Assembly: GCF_009600885.1 (NCBI RefSeq)
Contig: NZ_VCLA01000133.1
Location: 1-55,370 of the forward strand
Direction of reading: 5' to 3'
DNA from: Streptomyces jumonjinensis
Lineage (GTDB): Bacteria > Actinomycetota > Actinomycetes > Streptomycetales > Streptomycetaceae
DNA: 55,370 bases
Shown: positions 1-8,080 of the stretch, one piece after another
Position numbering within the stretch: the stretch's first letter is position 1
How the letters are laid out: each line of letters opens with the position of its first letter
The notes under the pieces: model-generated
Seen by the model: only the letters and a program-made list of their open reading frames with translations
Told to the model about the DNA's origin: nothing
The model's database searches: none
Made by a program: the position numbers and the translations under genes

Positions 1-232
1 GTCGAACTCGGGATTCCCTCTTTTGCCTTTCGGCAGTGCCTTTCGGCGTGTCCACTACGTTAGCCGATTCCCTGTGCAACTCATAATCGAGCTGATCGGA
101 TTGAATTCCGGCATGCCGAAATAACACCCGATTGGGGTTCGTCGTAAGTAAGTGGATGGCCGCTTCGGGGTGCTGAACAGCAGGGCCCGTCTCAAGCGGC
201 TCGGGCTACGTTAGGCGGCTCGTCGGGGTGAG
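1..232. other. Leader or intergenic DNA left of mpg, with two small GNRA hairpins
   Basis: No gene is supported here. The stretch is noticeably richer in A and T than its surroundings. TGCCTTTCGGC occurs twice, at 24-34 and 37-47. Read on the minus strand each copy is a 3-4 bp stem closed by a GAAA tetraloop, so a leftward transcript would begin with two tandem GNRA hairpins. This could be the leader of a gene lying left of the window; that is inference. Confidence 0.4.
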
Positions 233-874
233 TCAAGTTGTCCTGCGGCGTGGCGCATGAGCGCGATAGGCGCTGACCGTGGGGTCGCCGTCGATCCAGA
301 AGCGCCAGGGGTGGTGGGCCCCGTCACCGCCCACTCCCGTGCGGGGCCCATTGCGGACCTGGTCAGGGTCGGGGGCGGTACCCGGCAGCAGAGAGAGAGG
401 GGACATGGCGTCGGCGCAGAGGTCGGTGCCGTTGAGGGCGCGGTCGACATCGAGGGCGGTGGCGAGGCGGGCGGGGCCTTTGGCCAGTTCTCTGTCGTAC
501 CGGGCCGAGACTCGACGTTTCCGGGCCTGCTCGGCGCCCAGCACAATCTCTCCGGCCCTCAGCAGAACCCCGCTCGCCCGGCCCTCGGGGCCGCACACGG
601 CGTTGAGGCAGTGCCACATTCCGTAGGTGAAGTAGACGTACGCGTGACCGGGCGGGCCGAACATGACGTCGTTCCGGGCGGTGCGGCCCCTGAAGGCGTG
701 GGAGCCCGGGTCGAGCTCTCCCGCGTATGCCTCCACCTCGGTGATGCGCAGCTCCATGACGCCGTCGTCCGATCGACGTATCAGGGTGCAGCCGAGCAGA
801 TCCGGCGCGACCTCCAGTACGGGGCGGTCGAAGAATGCCCGGGGCAACGGCGTACGGTCGGACGGCTCGATCAT
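233..874 (-). CDS. mpg: DNA-3-methyladenine glycosylase (AAG/Mpg family)
   Basis: Base-excision repair enzyme expected to remove 3-methyladenine and other alkylated purines from DNA in the cytoplasm. The 213-residue protein carries the family signature ITEVEAY near residue 44, with Glu46 as the likely catalytic residue, followed by the [11 protein letters not shown] segment and the [16 protein letters not shown] block (about 72-87). Length matches the family. The frame is open upstream to 1015, but homology to the family begins at the ATG used here, and a longer start would run into the spo0M promoter region. The gene is divergent from spo0M with a 76-bp gap. Family assignment is firm; substrate range is known only from the family. 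Confidence 0.92.
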   Translation of the reverse strand: MIEPSDRTPLPRAFFDRPVLEVAPDLLGCTLIRRSDDGVMELRITEVEAYAGELDPGSHAFRGRTARNDVMFGPPGHAYVYFTYGMWHCLNAVCGPEGRASGVLLRAGEIVLGAEQARKRRVSARYDRELAKGPARLATALDVDRALNGTDLCADAMSPLSLLPGTAPDPDQVRNGPRTGVGGDGAHHPWRFWIDGDPTVSAYRAHAPRRRTT

Positions 875-892
875 GGCGTCCGAGGGTACCGG

Positions 893-918
893 GGAACCGG
901 TGACCCCTGTGGCGCGTT
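893..918 (+). promoter_or_regulatory. Candidate ECF-sigma promoter for spo0M
   Basis: GGAACC at 893-898 is followed after 16 bp by CGTT at 915-918, the spacing and sequence typical of ECF (SigE/SigR-like) promoters in actinobacteria. It lies 33 bp upstream of the spo0M start. A CCTGT-N11-ACAGG inverted repeat (906-910 and 922-926) overlaps its downstream half. The match is by eye; no transcription start is known. Confidence 0.35.
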
Positions 919-950
919 TGTACAGGTGCCAAGACCTAAAAGGAGTGGAC

Positions 951-1733
951 ATGGGCTTCAAGAAGCTGCTCGCAAGCCTCGGTGCCGGTGGCGCCTCCGT
1001 TGAGACGGTGCTCACCGAGGAGAACGTCGTACCGGGTGGAGTGGTTCAGGGCGAGGTGCGCGTCCAGGGCGGCTCGGTCGACCAGAAGATCGAGGCGCTC
1101 TCCGTCGGCCTTCAGGCCCGGGTCGAGGTCGAGAGCGGCGACCAGGAGATCAAGCAGGACATCGAGTTCGTCAAGCAGCGGCTCGGCGGCGCGTTCGAGG
1201 TCAAGGCCGGTGCGGTGCATGTGGTGCCGTTCGGGCTGGAGATTCCCTGGGAGACCCCGGTGACGAGCATCGCCGGGCAGCGGCTGCGCGGCATGGACAT
1301 CGGTGTGTCCACGGAGCTGGAGATCGCGCGGGCCGTGGACTCGGGCGATCTGGATGCGATCAATGTGCATCCGCTGCCGGCGCAGCAGGCGATTCTGGAC
1401 GCGTTCATCCAGCTCGGCTTCCGCTTCAAGAGCGCGGACATGGAGCGTGGGCACATCCGGGGGACACGGCAGCGGCTGCCGTTCTACCAGGAGATCGAGT
1501 TCCTCCCGCCGGAGCGGTACCGGGGGCTGCACCAGGTCGAGCTGACCTTTGTCGCCGACAGCGCCGAGATGGACGTCATTCTGGAGATGGACAAGAAGCC
1601 GGGGCTGTTCAGCGAGGGCAGCGACTCGTACAAGGCGTTCAAGGTGAGCCATCAGGACTTCCGGTCGACGGACTGGCCGGCCTATCTGAACCAGTGGCTC
1701 GCGAACGTCGGCGGTCGGCGCAACTGGCTCTAG
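951..1733 (+). CDS. spo0M: Spo0M-like sporulation-control protein
   Basis: 260-residue arrestin-fold cytoplasmic protein of the Spo0M family, which affects sporulation in Bacillus by an unknown mechanism and is common in Streptomyces. The N-terminus [14 protein letters not shown] followed by VETVL and the [16 protein letters not shown] strand, and the middle block [12 protein letters not shown] (about 91-102), are family hallmarks. The C-terminal half has the FLPPERYRG and EMDKKPGLF segments. The start is set by a good ribosome site (AAAGGAG at 939-945) six bases ahead of ATG. An ECF-type promoter motif lies directly upstream, which would fit stress control. No catalytic residues are expected. 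Confidence 0.88.
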   Translation: MGFKKLLASLGAGGASVETVLTEENVVPGGVVQGEVRVQGGSVDQKIEALSVGLQARVEVESGDQEIKQDIEFVKQRLGGAFEVKAGAVHVVPFGLEIPWETPVTSIAGQRLRGMDIGVSTELEIARAVDSGDLDAINVHPLPAQQAILDAFIQLGFRFKSADMERGHIRGTRQRLPFYQEIEFLPPERYRGLHQVELTFVADSAEMDVILEMDKKPGLFSEGSDSYKAFKVSHQDFRSTDWPAYLNQWLANVGGRRNWL

Positions 1734-1839
1734 GGCTGATCCATCGCTGACGCTGCCCTAGGGTCGTGCCCGGCGGGACGGTCGGCGCGATCGCCGATAC
1801 GACCGACCGGAACCAGGACAGCGAACCGGAGGTTCAGAC

Positions 1840-2376
1840 GTGACCGAGCAGCAGAGGGCGCCCCTTCCGCATGACTTCCATCCGGAGGTGGCGTCGTTCA
1901 CGGTGGTGAGCGATGACATCGCGCCGGGGTCGGTGCTGAAGGACGCTCAGGTCTATGCGGAGGGCAACACCTCGCCGCAGCTGCGGTGGGAGGGTTTCCC
2001 TGCCGGGACCGAGAGTTTCGCGGTGACCTGCTTCGATCCGGACGCGCCCACGGGCAGCGGGTTCTGGCACTGGGTGCTCTTCGATATCCCGGCGTCGGTC
2101 ACCGAGCTGCCCGCCGGTGCGGGCAGCGGGGCCTTCGACGGTCTGCCCGAGGGTGCGGTCCAGGTCCGTAACGACTATGGGTCGAAGGACTTCGGCGGGG
2201 CGGCGCCGCCCGCCGGGGAGAACCACCGCTATGTGTTCACGGTGTACGCGGTGGACAGCGCGAAGCTCGGTCCGGACGCGGACGCCTCGCCCGCTGTCGT
2301 GGGCTTCAACCTGCGCTTCCACACCATCGGCCGCGCGCAGCTGATCGGTGAGTACGAGGGTCCGGCCGGGGGCTGA
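1840..2376 (+). CDS. YbhB/YbcL family Raf-kinase-inhibitor-like (PEBP) protein
   Basis: 178-residue phosphatidylethanolamine-binding-protein-like protein. The family hallmarks are SPQLRWEGFPAGTESFAVTCFDPDAP (split about residues 45-71), then GFWHWVLFDIP with its ligand-pocket His, and the NHRYVFTVYAVD segment. No signal peptide is visible, so it is probably cytoplasmic. Bacterial members have no settled function. The start is GTG, chosen for GGAGG at 1828-1832 seven bases ahead. It ends just before a strong intrinsic terminator and is separated from spo0M by about 105 bp, so it may share a transcript with it. Confidence 0.9.
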   Translation: MTEQQRAPLPHDFHPEVASFTVVSDDIAPGSVLKDAQVYAEGNTSPQLRWEGFPAGTESFAVTCFDPDAPTGSGFWHWVLFDIPASVTELPAGAGSGAFDGLPEGAVQVRNDYGSKDFGGAAPPAGENHRYVFTVYAVDSAKLGPDADASPAVVGFNLRFHTIGRAQLIGEYEGPAGG

Positions 2377-2406
2377 CCCCGGGTATCGACCATTCGTCCG
2401 TTGTTT

Positions 2407-2450
2407 GCCCTGCTCTGGTCTTGGAGAGATCAGAGCAGGGCAGTTTTTTT
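2407..2450 (+). terminator. Rho-independent terminator after the PEBP gene
   Basis: An 11-bp perfect stem (2407-2417 with 2431-2441, core GCCCTGCTCTG) is followed by AG and seven T residues. A canonical T-tract like this is uncommon in such GC-rich DNA, so this is one of the clearest terminators in the window. Confidence 0.9.
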
Positions 2451-2572
2451 GTCAGCGGACCTCTCCGGGGTCCCGGAGGGGCAGAGATATTGCGTTGTCC
2501 ATCGCGGCACGCCCGGCCAGAGTTGATCCAAGCCCGCCAGGGGGTGGGCCGGCGAACGGAGGTGGGCGGAAG

Positions 2573-3082
2573 ATGCGGGACACGCTGGTGCTGAACGCGA
2601 GTTTCGAGCCGCTGTCGACAGTGACGCTCAATCGTGCGGTGGTTCTGGTGCTTCAGGACAAGGCCGTGGTCGAACAGGCGCATCCTGGACTCCGTATGCG
2701 TGCGGCGGCGGTCGATCTGCCGGTTCCCCAGGTGATCAGGCTGTGCAGATATGTCCGGGTGCCGTTCCGAAGACAGGCGCCGTGGTCGCGGCGGGGGGTG
2801 CTGGTCCGGGACCAGCACCGGTGCGCGTACTGCGGCAGGCGCGCGACGACCGTGGACCATGTGGTGCCGCGTTCGCACGGTGGTGCGGACAGCTGGCTCA
2901 ATACGGTGGCCTCCTGCGCCGAGGACAATCACCGTAAGGCGGACCGTACGCCGGAGCAGGCGGGGATGCCGCTGCTGCACGAGCCGTTCGTACCGTCTCC
3001 GGCCGATGCGATGCTGCTGGGGATGCGGGCTGGTGAGCGCTCCGAGCTTCCCGGCTGGCTGGCGGGGCGGTCGGCCGCTTAA
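2573..3082 (+). CDS. HNH endonuclease family protein
   Basis: 169-residue HNH nuclease. Residues about 78-125 hold the module: CAYCGRR (first zinc pair), DHVVPRSHGG (HNH histidine), a central Asn, then SCAEDNHRKADR. In the second half the usual second cysteine of the zinc pair is replaced by Asp (C-A-E-D), so metal binding may be incomplete; I believe this is normal for the Streptomyces family but cannot check. The N-terminus (LVLNASFEPLSTV) resembles other actinobacterial HNH proteins of this type. ATG was chosen for GGAGG at 2558-2562. Substrate and biological role are unknown; there is no restriction or phage context nearby. Confidence 0.85.
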   Translation: MRDTLVLNASFEPLSTVTLNRAVVLVLQDKAVVEQAHPGLRMRAAAVDLPVPQVIRLCRYVRVPFRRQAPWSRRGVLVRDQHRCAYCGRRATTVDHVVPRSHGGADSWLNTVASCAEDNHRKADRTPEQAGMPLLHEPFVPSPADAMLLGMRAGERSELPGWLAGRSAA

Positions 3083-3138
3083 GCCTCCCGGACCCTCCGG
3101 GCCCTGGGCCGTCTGTGGTCCCGGATCAGCTGTGGGGA

Positions 3139-3175
3139 GGAGCCCGTCTTCGCCGAGGTGGCGGAGGCGGGCTCC
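3139..3175. terminator. Bidirectional hairpin between convergent genes
   Basis: GGAGCCCG (3139-3146) pairs with CGGGCTCC (3168-3175), and the interior continues as TTCGCC/GGCGGA with one wobble. It sits between the HNH gene and the convergent permease gene and has no T-tract, as is usual in Streptomyces. Confidence 0.6.
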
Positions 3176-3181
3176 GGTGTG

Positions 3182-3958
3182 TCAGCCGTAGCGGCGCAGC
3201 AGCAGTTGGACGATGGCGACCGTGCCGACGGCGACGATGAGCGCGCGCAGTGCGGTGGGGGGCAGTCGGCGGCCGTATCTCGCGCCGAGCTGGCCGCCGA
3301 TGGCGGAGCCCACGGCGATCAGCAGGACCGCGGTCCAGTCGGGTTCGGCGACGAAGATGAAGAAGAGCGCGGCGACGCTGTTGACGACGGCGGCGAGGAC
3401 GTTCTTGACGGCGTTGAGGCGTTGCAGGGAGTCGTTGATGAGCATGCCCATCAGGGCGACGTAGATGATTCCCTGTGCCGCGGTGAAGTAGCCGCCGTAG
3501 ACGCTGGCGAGCAGCAGTCCGACGATCAGCAGGGGGCCTCCGTCGGGGTGGACGGGTGTGCCTTTGCGGGTGCGGCGGCGCTGGACGGCCTTGGCGATGC
3601 GGGGTTGGAGGATGACCAGCACGAGCGCGATGGCGACGAGTATGGGCACGATCGTCTCGAAGGCCGTGGGCGGCAGCGTCAGCAGCAGAACGGCTCCGCT
3701 GATGCCGCCGATCGCGGCGACGATGCTGAGCCGGATGACGCGGCGGCGCTGGCCGGTGAGTTCGGCGCGGTAGCCGATGGCTCCGCTGATGGCGCCGGAG
3801 ACCTGGCCGAGGGCGTTGGAGACGGTCGCGGTGACGGGGCTGAGGCCGGTGGCGAGGAGCACCGGGAAGGTGATCAGGGTTCCCGAGCCGACGACGGCGT
3901 TGATGGCGCCCGCGCCGATGCCCGCGGCGAGGACGGCGAGCATCTCCCAGATGGTCAC
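3182..3958 (-). CDS. TSUP (TauE/SafE) family membrane permease
   Basis: 258-residue integral membrane protein of the sulfite exporter TauE/SafE family. About eight hydrophobic segments are visible, in two halves, with the family motif GAINAVVGSGTLITFPVLL near the N-terminus and QGIIYVALMGMLINDSLQRLNAVKN in the middle. Family members move sulfite, sulfonates or other small anions; the substrate here is not predictable. The GTG start is preferred because GGAAGG lies eight bases upstream; an ATG at 3997 in the same frame falls inside an inverted repeat. It is the last gene of a leftward group with SPFH and NfeD genes, separated from the SPFH gene by a 58-bp spacer holding a hairpin. Confidence 0.88.
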   Translation of the reverse strand: MTIWEMLAVLAAGIGAGAINAVVGSGTLITFPVLLATGLSPVTATVSNALGQVSGAISGAIGYRAELTGQRRRVIRLSIVAAIGGISGAVLLLTLPPTAFETIVPILVAIALVLVILQPRIAKAVQRRRTRKGTPVHPDGGPLLIVGLLLASVYGGYFTAAQGIIYVALMGMLINDSLQRLNAVKNVLAAVVNSVAALFFIFVAEPDWTAVLLIAVGSAIGGQLGARYGRRLPPTALRALIVAVGTVAIVQLLLRRYG

Positions 3959-3970
3959 AGTGGCCCTTCC

Positions 3971-3997
3971 ATGATCGGTGCCGAGTGCACCGATCAT
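3971..3997 (-). repeat. 11-bp perfect inverted repeat between the SPFH and permease genes
   Basis: ATGATCGGTGC and GCACCGATCAT flank a five-base spacer. It lies between the SPFH stop and the permease ribosome site, with no T-tract. It could be a partial terminator that lowers permease expression, an RNA-processing site, or an operator. Confidence 0.7.
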
Positions 3998-4016
3998 GCC
4001 CGATGGCGGGGGTGGG

Positions 4017-4958
4017 TCAGCTGACGGGGGGCTCTTCGCGGCGTTCTTCGCGCCGTTCCCCGCCGGTGTTGAAGCCGGGGACTCCGCCGCCGAGGTTGCC
4101 GAAGGCGCCGGAGAGGCCCTTGAGGGCGTCGCCGATCTCGCTGGGGACGATCCAGAGCTTGTTGGCGTCGCCTTCGGCGATCTTCGGGAGCATCTGGAGG
4201 TACTGGTAGGAGAGGAGCTTCTGGTCCGGGTCTCCGGCGTGAATGGATTCGAAGACGGTGCGGATGGCCTGGGCCTCGCCCTCGGCGCGGAGCGCGGCGG
4301 CCTTGGCCTCGCCCTCGGCGCGGAGGATGGCGGACTGCTTCTCGCCCTCGGCGGTGAGGATCTGCGACTGGCGGATGCCTTCGGCGGTGAGGATCGCGGC
4401 GCGCTTGTCGCGGTCGGCGCGCATCTGCTTCTCCATCGAGTCCTGGATGGAGGTGGGCGGCTCGATGGCCTTGAGCTCGACGCGGTTGACGCGGATGCCC
4501 CATTTGCCGGTGGCCTCGTCGAGGACTCCGCGGAGCGCGGCGTTGATCTCCTCGCGGGAGGTGAGGGTGCGCTCCAGGTCCATGCCGCCGATGATGTTGC
4601 GCAGGGTGGTGACGGTGAGCTGTTCGATGGCCTGGATATAGCTGGCGACCTCATAGGTCGCGGCCCTCGCGTCGGTGACCTGGTAGTAGATGACGGTGTC
4701 GATGTTGACGACCAGGTTGTCCTGGGTGATCACCGGCTGGGGCGGGAAGGGGACGACCTGTTCGCGCAGGTCGATGCGGTTGCGGATGGAGTCGATGAAC
4801 GGGACGACGATGTTCAGTCCCGCGTTCAGGGTGCGGGTGTAGCGCCCGAACCGTTCGACGATGGCGGCGCTGGCCTGCGGGATGACCTGGATCGTCTTGA
4901 TCAGGGCGATGAAGACCAGCACCACCAGAATGATCAGGACGATGATGACGGGTTGCAT
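4017..4958 (-). CDS. SPFH/Band 7 (stomatin/prohibitin-like) membrane protein
   Basis: 313 residues: one N-terminal membrane helix (about 2-22), the SPFH domain (VIPQASAAIVERFGRYTRTL through about residue 190), then a charged coiled coil rich in AEGE/AEGEAKA repeats (about 190-235) and a Gly/Glu-rich tail ending GERREERREEPP. This layout matches QmcA/stomatin-type scaffolds that form large membrane rings and lipid microdomains. It sits 109 bp downstream of an NfeD gene, the conserved partner of this family. It probably forms a membrane-associated oligomer with NfeD; its clients are unknown. Confidence 0.93.
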   Translation of the reverse strand: MQPVIIVLIILVVLVFIALIKTIQVIPQASAAIVERFGRYTRTLNAGLNIVVPFIDSIRNRIDLREQVVPFPPQPVITQDNLVVNIDTVIYYQVTDARAATYEVASYIQAIEQLTVTTLRNIIGGMDLERTLTSREEINAALRGVLDEATGKWGIRVNRVELKAIEPPTSIQDSMEKQMRADRDKRAAILTAEGIRQSQILTAEGEKQSAILRAEGEAKAAALRAEGEAQAIRTVFESIHAGDPDQKLLSYQYLQMLPKIAEGDANKLWIVPSEIGDALKGLSGAFGNLGGGVPGFNTGGERREERREEPPVS

Positions 4959-5067
4959 CGTGTTTCCCTGTGTCCTTCGCTGCCGGATGATTCTGATGGC
5001 CGGATGAGTCCGATGATCGAGTTTCCCAGACCAGCGCTGTGTATGCGGGCGGTTCCGCAGGGTTGTC

Positions 5068-5496
5068 TCACATCACGACCGCGGTGGCGCCGTCGATCTC
5101 GACGACGTCGACCTGCTGGCCCGCTTCGAAGGCCATCTCGGAGTCGAGCGTCCGCGCGGACCAGATCTCGCCGGCGAGCTTGATCCGGCCTCCGGCGGCG
5201 TCCACCCTCTCCACCACGAGGGCCTGACGGCCTTTCAGCGCGTCGACTCCGCTGGTGAACTGCGGGCGTCCGGCGCGCTGGCGGCTCGCTATGGGGCGTA
5301 CGACGGCGATGAGGGCGACGGAGACCACGGCGAACACCAGGACCTGGGCGACCACTCCGCCGCCGAGGGCCGCGACGACGGCCGCGGAGACCGCTCCCGC
5401 CGACAGCATCCCGAATTCGGGCATCGCCGTCAGAACCAGCGGAATGCCCAGTCCGACCGCACCGATCAGCCACCACACCCACGCGTCGATTTCCAC
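5068..5496 (-). CDS. NfeD family membrane protein
   Basis: 142-residue short NfeD protein: two to three N-terminal transmembrane helices (about 7-75), then a small C-terminal beta-barrel OB-like domain (ALKGRQALVVERVD through VVEIDGATAVV). It lacks the serine protease domain of long NfeD proteins. Short NfeD proteins pair with SPFH proteins as accessory or interaction partners, and here the SPFH gene follows directly. An inverted repeat at 5591-5616 lies upstream, in the likely promoter region. Confidence 0.9.
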   Translation of the reverse strand: MEIDAWVWWLIGAVGLGIPLVLTAMPEFGMLSAGAVSAAVVAALGGGVVAQVLVFAVVSVALIAVVRPIASRQRAGRPQFTSGVDALKGRQALVVERVDAAGGRIKLAGEIWSARTLDSEMAFEAGQQVDVVEIDGATAVVM

Positions 5497-5590
5497 ATGG
5501 TCATGGTAGGTCCGCCGGTCGGGTCAGGACAGGGGGTCCGGCCGCCCGGAGGAGCATGAGAGGGGCGCGGGTGGAGGTTTCGGCCGCCGT

Positions 5591-5616
5591 CCATGGTGTT
5601 TCAGCCATCACCATGG
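5591..5616. promoter_or_regulatory. 8-bp inverted repeat upstream of nfeD
   Basis: CCATGGTG and CACCATGG flank a 10-bp spacer, about 95 bp upstream of the nfeD start and 66 bp past the stop of the ABC ATPase gene. It could be an operator for the nfeD-SPFH group or a hairpin ending the ABC transcript. No T-tract follows. Confidence 0.4.
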
Positions 5617-5681
5617 GGATTCGGCCGTCGTCGGCGGGTCTGATCCCGGGCGTCCGGCTCTCGGGGCTCCGCCCCCGGGCG

Positions 5682-6473
5682 TCAGCCGAGCGGAAGGCCC
5701 TGAGCGGTCCAGCGGTCCCCGACGCGCTCCACGACCAGGGGGAGGCCGAAACAATGGGAGAGATTACGGGAGGTGAGCTCCATCTCCACCGGGCCCGCGG
5801 CGATCACCCGGCCCTGACGGATCATCAGCACATGGGTGAAACCCGGGGCGATCTCCTCCACATGGTGCGTGACCATGACCATGGAGGGGGCGTACGGGTC
5901 ACGGGCGAGCCGGCCGAGCCGGCGTACCAGGTCCTCCCGGCCGCCGAGGTCGAGCCCGGCGGCGGGCTCGTCGAGCAGCAGCAGCTCGGGGTCGGTCATC
6001 ATCGCGCGGGCGATCAGGGTGCGCTTGCGCTCACCCTCGGAGAGGGTGCCGAAGCGGCGGTCCAGATACTCGGTCATGCCGAGCCGGTCGAGGAAGGCGC
6101 GGGCGCGCTCCTCGTCGACCGGGTCGTAGTTCTCGTGCCAGGTGGCGGTCATGCCGTACGCGGCGGTGAGAACCGTCTGGAGCACGGTCTGGCGCTTGGG
6201 GAGCTTGTCGGCCATCGCGATGCCGGCCATGCCGATCCGGGGGCGGAGCTCGAAGACGTCGACGCCGCCGAGGCGCTCGTCCAGGATCTTGACCGTGCCG
6301 GTGGTGGGGAAGAGATAGCTGGACGCGAGGTTGAGGAGGGTCGTCTTGCCCGCGCCGTTGGGGCCGAGGATGACCCAGCGCTCGCCTTCCTTGATCGACC
6401 AGGAGACGTCGTCCACCAGAGCGCGTCCGTCGCGGACCACGGATACGTCCACCAGCTCCAGTACATCGCTCAT
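5682..6473 (-). CDS. ABC transporter ATP-binding protein
   Basis: 263-residue stand-alone ATPase with Walker A GPNGAGKTT (about 38-46), signature TLSEGERKR (about 143-151), Walker B LLLLDEP, and the H-loop VTHHVEEI. It resembles the YlmA/ModF-like single ATPases annotated in actinobacteria. No permease gene is adjacent, so either it pairs with a distant membrane component or it has a non-transport role. A hairpin-rich GC stretch (CGGGGC-TCC-GCCCCCG around 5662-5677) overlaps the region just past its stop. Confidence 0.88.
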   Translation of the reverse strand: MSDVLELVDVSVVRDGRALVDDVSWSIKEGERWVILGPNGAGKTTLLNLASSYLFPTTGTVKILDERLGGVDVFELRPRIGMAGIAMADKLPKRQTVLQTVLTAAYGMTATWHENYDPVDEERARAFLDRLGMTEYLDRRFGTLSEGERKRTLIARAMMTDPELLLLDEPAAGLDLGGREDLVRRLGRLARDPYAPSMVMVTHHVEEIAPGFTHVLMIRQGRVIAAGPVEMELTSRNLSHCFGLPLVVERVGDRWTAQGLPLG

Positions 6474-6596
6474 GAGCGCGTTGTCTCCCCATGCAATCGT
6501 CTTGAGGTGTGTGGAGGCCGGTGGGTGCCTATGGGCACAGCCCCCAGGGAAAACCTACGCCACCGGCCGGGTGTCCCCGTCCCCCGGTCCGTTCCT

Positions 6597-6602
6597 TAGG
6601 CT
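6597..6602 (+). promoter_or_regulatory. Candidate -10 element giving a leaderless mRNA
   Basis: TAGGCT lies exactly six bases before the ATG of the gene at 6609, and no convincing ribosome site precedes that ATG. A start of transcription at or next to the A of ATG is therefore plausible. No clear -35 was found. Confidence 0.3.
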
Positions 6603-6608
6603 TGACGC

Positions 6609-7400
6609 ATGCTTTCGGAACCACGTTCAGGACGGCTGGCCGCATGGGGGAACGCCTTGCTGGCCGGAGCCGCGTCACCCGATGACGCGGCGCTCGCGAT
6701 CGTCGGCGACGACGCGGTGCACCGGGTGGCGGGGCTGCCGGGCGAGGCGGGGCCGGTCGGGCTCACGCTGGCGCTGGGACGGCTGCGCACACTCGGGGTG
6801 AGGGGCTGGCGGGTCGCGCTGCCCGTGCCCGGACATCCGCTGGGGCTCAGCGGCCCGCCGGATTTCAACGCGCGGGCGCTGGAGGCCGAGGAGGCGGTGG
6901 TGGGGTTCGGCGCGCCGTACGGGCTGGTGCCTCAGGTGCGCGAGGCGGGTTCGGGGCCCGGCGCCGCCGATGTCCATGTGGAGGTCGAGTGGCACTGTCT
7001 GCCGGTACGGGAGGCGCCGCCCGCGGATGTGCCCTCGCTCGGGGAGGCGGAGCGGGAGCTGGCGGAGGCGCTGAGGGAGGCGACCCGGGTGCTCTCCCGG
7101 CTCGACGTCGCGGCCTCGGGGACGGTGGCGGAGGCCACGGTGGACGCCTACCGAGCGCGAGCGGAACGGGAGCGGGAGGCGCTGGCTCCGGGATATCCGC
7201 CGCGTGCGGTGCGGGTGCTGGAGCTGGCGCAGCGCGTGGCGCTGCTGATCTCGCTGGCGTACGAGAACGGGCACGGCGGGGCGGTGAGCGCGTCGGAGAT
7301 CGCGGCGCGGGCGGAGGCGCTGCGCCCGGTGGAGCGGGTGGCGAGACGGGCGCAGGTGGCGGCGTACAACGCGTATGTGGAGGAGCGGGAGCGGGGGTAG
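6609..7400 (+). CDS. Conserved actinobacterial protein of unknown function
   Basis: 263 residues, acidic and Ala/Gly-rich, with no signal peptide or membrane helix. The N-terminal half has the segment RLRTLGVRGWRVALPVPGHPLGLSGPP (about 58-84), and the C-terminal half is helical (SLGEAERELAEALREATRVL and a final VERVARRAQVAAYNAYVEE). I do not recognise a named domain. It is divergent from the ABC ATPase gene across 135 bp, so the two could be co-regulated. Coding evidence is strong third-position GC bias over the full length. A tandem repeat array starts three bases after its stop codon. Confidence 0.8.
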   Translation: MLSEPRSGRLAAWGNALLAGAASPDDAALAIVGDDAVHRVAGLPGEAGPVGLTLALGRLRTLGVRGWRVALPVPGHPLGLSGPPDFNARALEAEEAVVGFGAPYGLVPQVREAGSGPGAADVHVEVEWHCLPVREAPPADVPSLGEAERELAEALREATRVLSRLDVAASGTVAEATVDAYRARAEREREALAPGYPPRAVRVLELAQRVALLISLAYENGHGGAVSASEIAARAEALRPVERVARRAQVAAYNAYVEERERG

Positions 7401-7402
7401 CC

Positions 7403-7560
7403 GCCGGGCCGGGTGGGCGGTAGGGGCGTCTTCGGCCGGGAGTGGGGACAGTTGCCGGGCCGGGTGGGCGGTAGGGGCGTCTTCGGCCGGGAGTGGGGAC
7501 AGTTGCCGGGGCCGGTGGGAGCCGTCTTCGGCCCGGGAGCGGGGACAGCCGCCGAATCCG
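7403..7560. repeat. 51-bp tandem repeat (minisatellite), two near-identical copies plus a degenerate third
   Basis: The unit at 7403-7453 is repeated identically at 7454-7504; a third copy from 7505 is diverged, and fragments continue to about 7630. Its core is GTGGGCGGTAGGGGCGTC then TTCGGCCGGGAGTGGGGACAG. Because 51 is a multiple of three, several frames stay open through it on both strands, giving false ORFs. It lies between the stop of the 263-residue gene and the stop of convergent chpE. Confidence 0.92.
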
Positions 7561-7685
7561 GTGGACGGCAGGGGCGTGTCCGGCCCGGGAGACGGTGGGC
7601 GGTAGGAGCCGTCTCCGGTCCGGAAACCGGTGGGGACGGGCCGGTGCACAGTTTCGGCCCGTCCCCGCCGGGGGTCCGCCGAAGA

Positions 7686-7928
7686 TCAGGCGTTGGCGCC
7701 GAAGTTGCCGAACGCCGGGTTCAGCAGGCCGACCACATTGACCGTGTTACCGACCGCGTTCACCGGGACATGGACGGGGACCTGGATCAGATTGCCCGAG
7801 GCGACGCCCGGAGAGCCGACGGCCTCACCGAAGGCGTGGGCCCCCGACGCGGACGCGACACCGGCGCCCGCGGCGATCAGGCTGCCAGTGATCATGGTGA
7901 GGGCGGCGGCCTTCTTCAGGTTCTTCAC
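7686..7928 (-). CDS. chpE: Short chaplin, cysteine-free (ChpE type)
   Basis: 80-residue secreted hydrophobic protein: signal peptide VKNLKKAAALTMITGSLIAAG with a cleavage site around ASA/SG (about 28), then one chaplin domain containing GEAVGSPGVASGN, VPVHVPVNAVGN and VNVVGLLNPAFGN. Chaplins self-assemble into amyloid-like films that coat aerial hyphae. The absence of both cysteines found in most short chaplins matches ChpE. GTG is chosen because AGGAGG lies about ten bases upstream. A 10-bp hairpin in the leader may affect expression. It stands alone, without other chaplin genes. Confidence 0.92.
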   Translation of the reverse strand: MKNLKKAAALTMITGSLIAAGAGVASASGAHAFGEAVGSPGVASGNLIQVPVHVPVNAVGNTVNVVGLLNPAFGNFGANA

Positions 7929-7952
7929 TTCTTCATTCCTCCTGGACGTATC

Positions 7953-7974
7953 GCCGCGGCGGAACCGCCGCGGC
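7953..7974 (-). promoter_or_regulatory. Leader hairpin upstream of chpE
   Basis: GCCGCGGCGG and CCGCCGCGGC form a 10-bp stem with a tiny loop, 25 bp upstream of the chpE start codon and just ahead of its ribosome site. It could slow translation or act as a 5-prime stabiliser. Confidence 0.45.
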
Positions 7975-8080
7975 ACGCCATGGAGAACGCCGGCGGGACG
8001 ATCAGGATGCGCCGTACGGGTGACATACACCCGACAGTATGAATCTCCTACCGGTCGGGAACCCGGGCACAGACCTTTGA

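Noticed and set aside
5682..6473. Complete ABC transporter operon
   Set aside because: No permease or binding-protein gene is adjacent to the ATPase, so no transporter system can be claimed.
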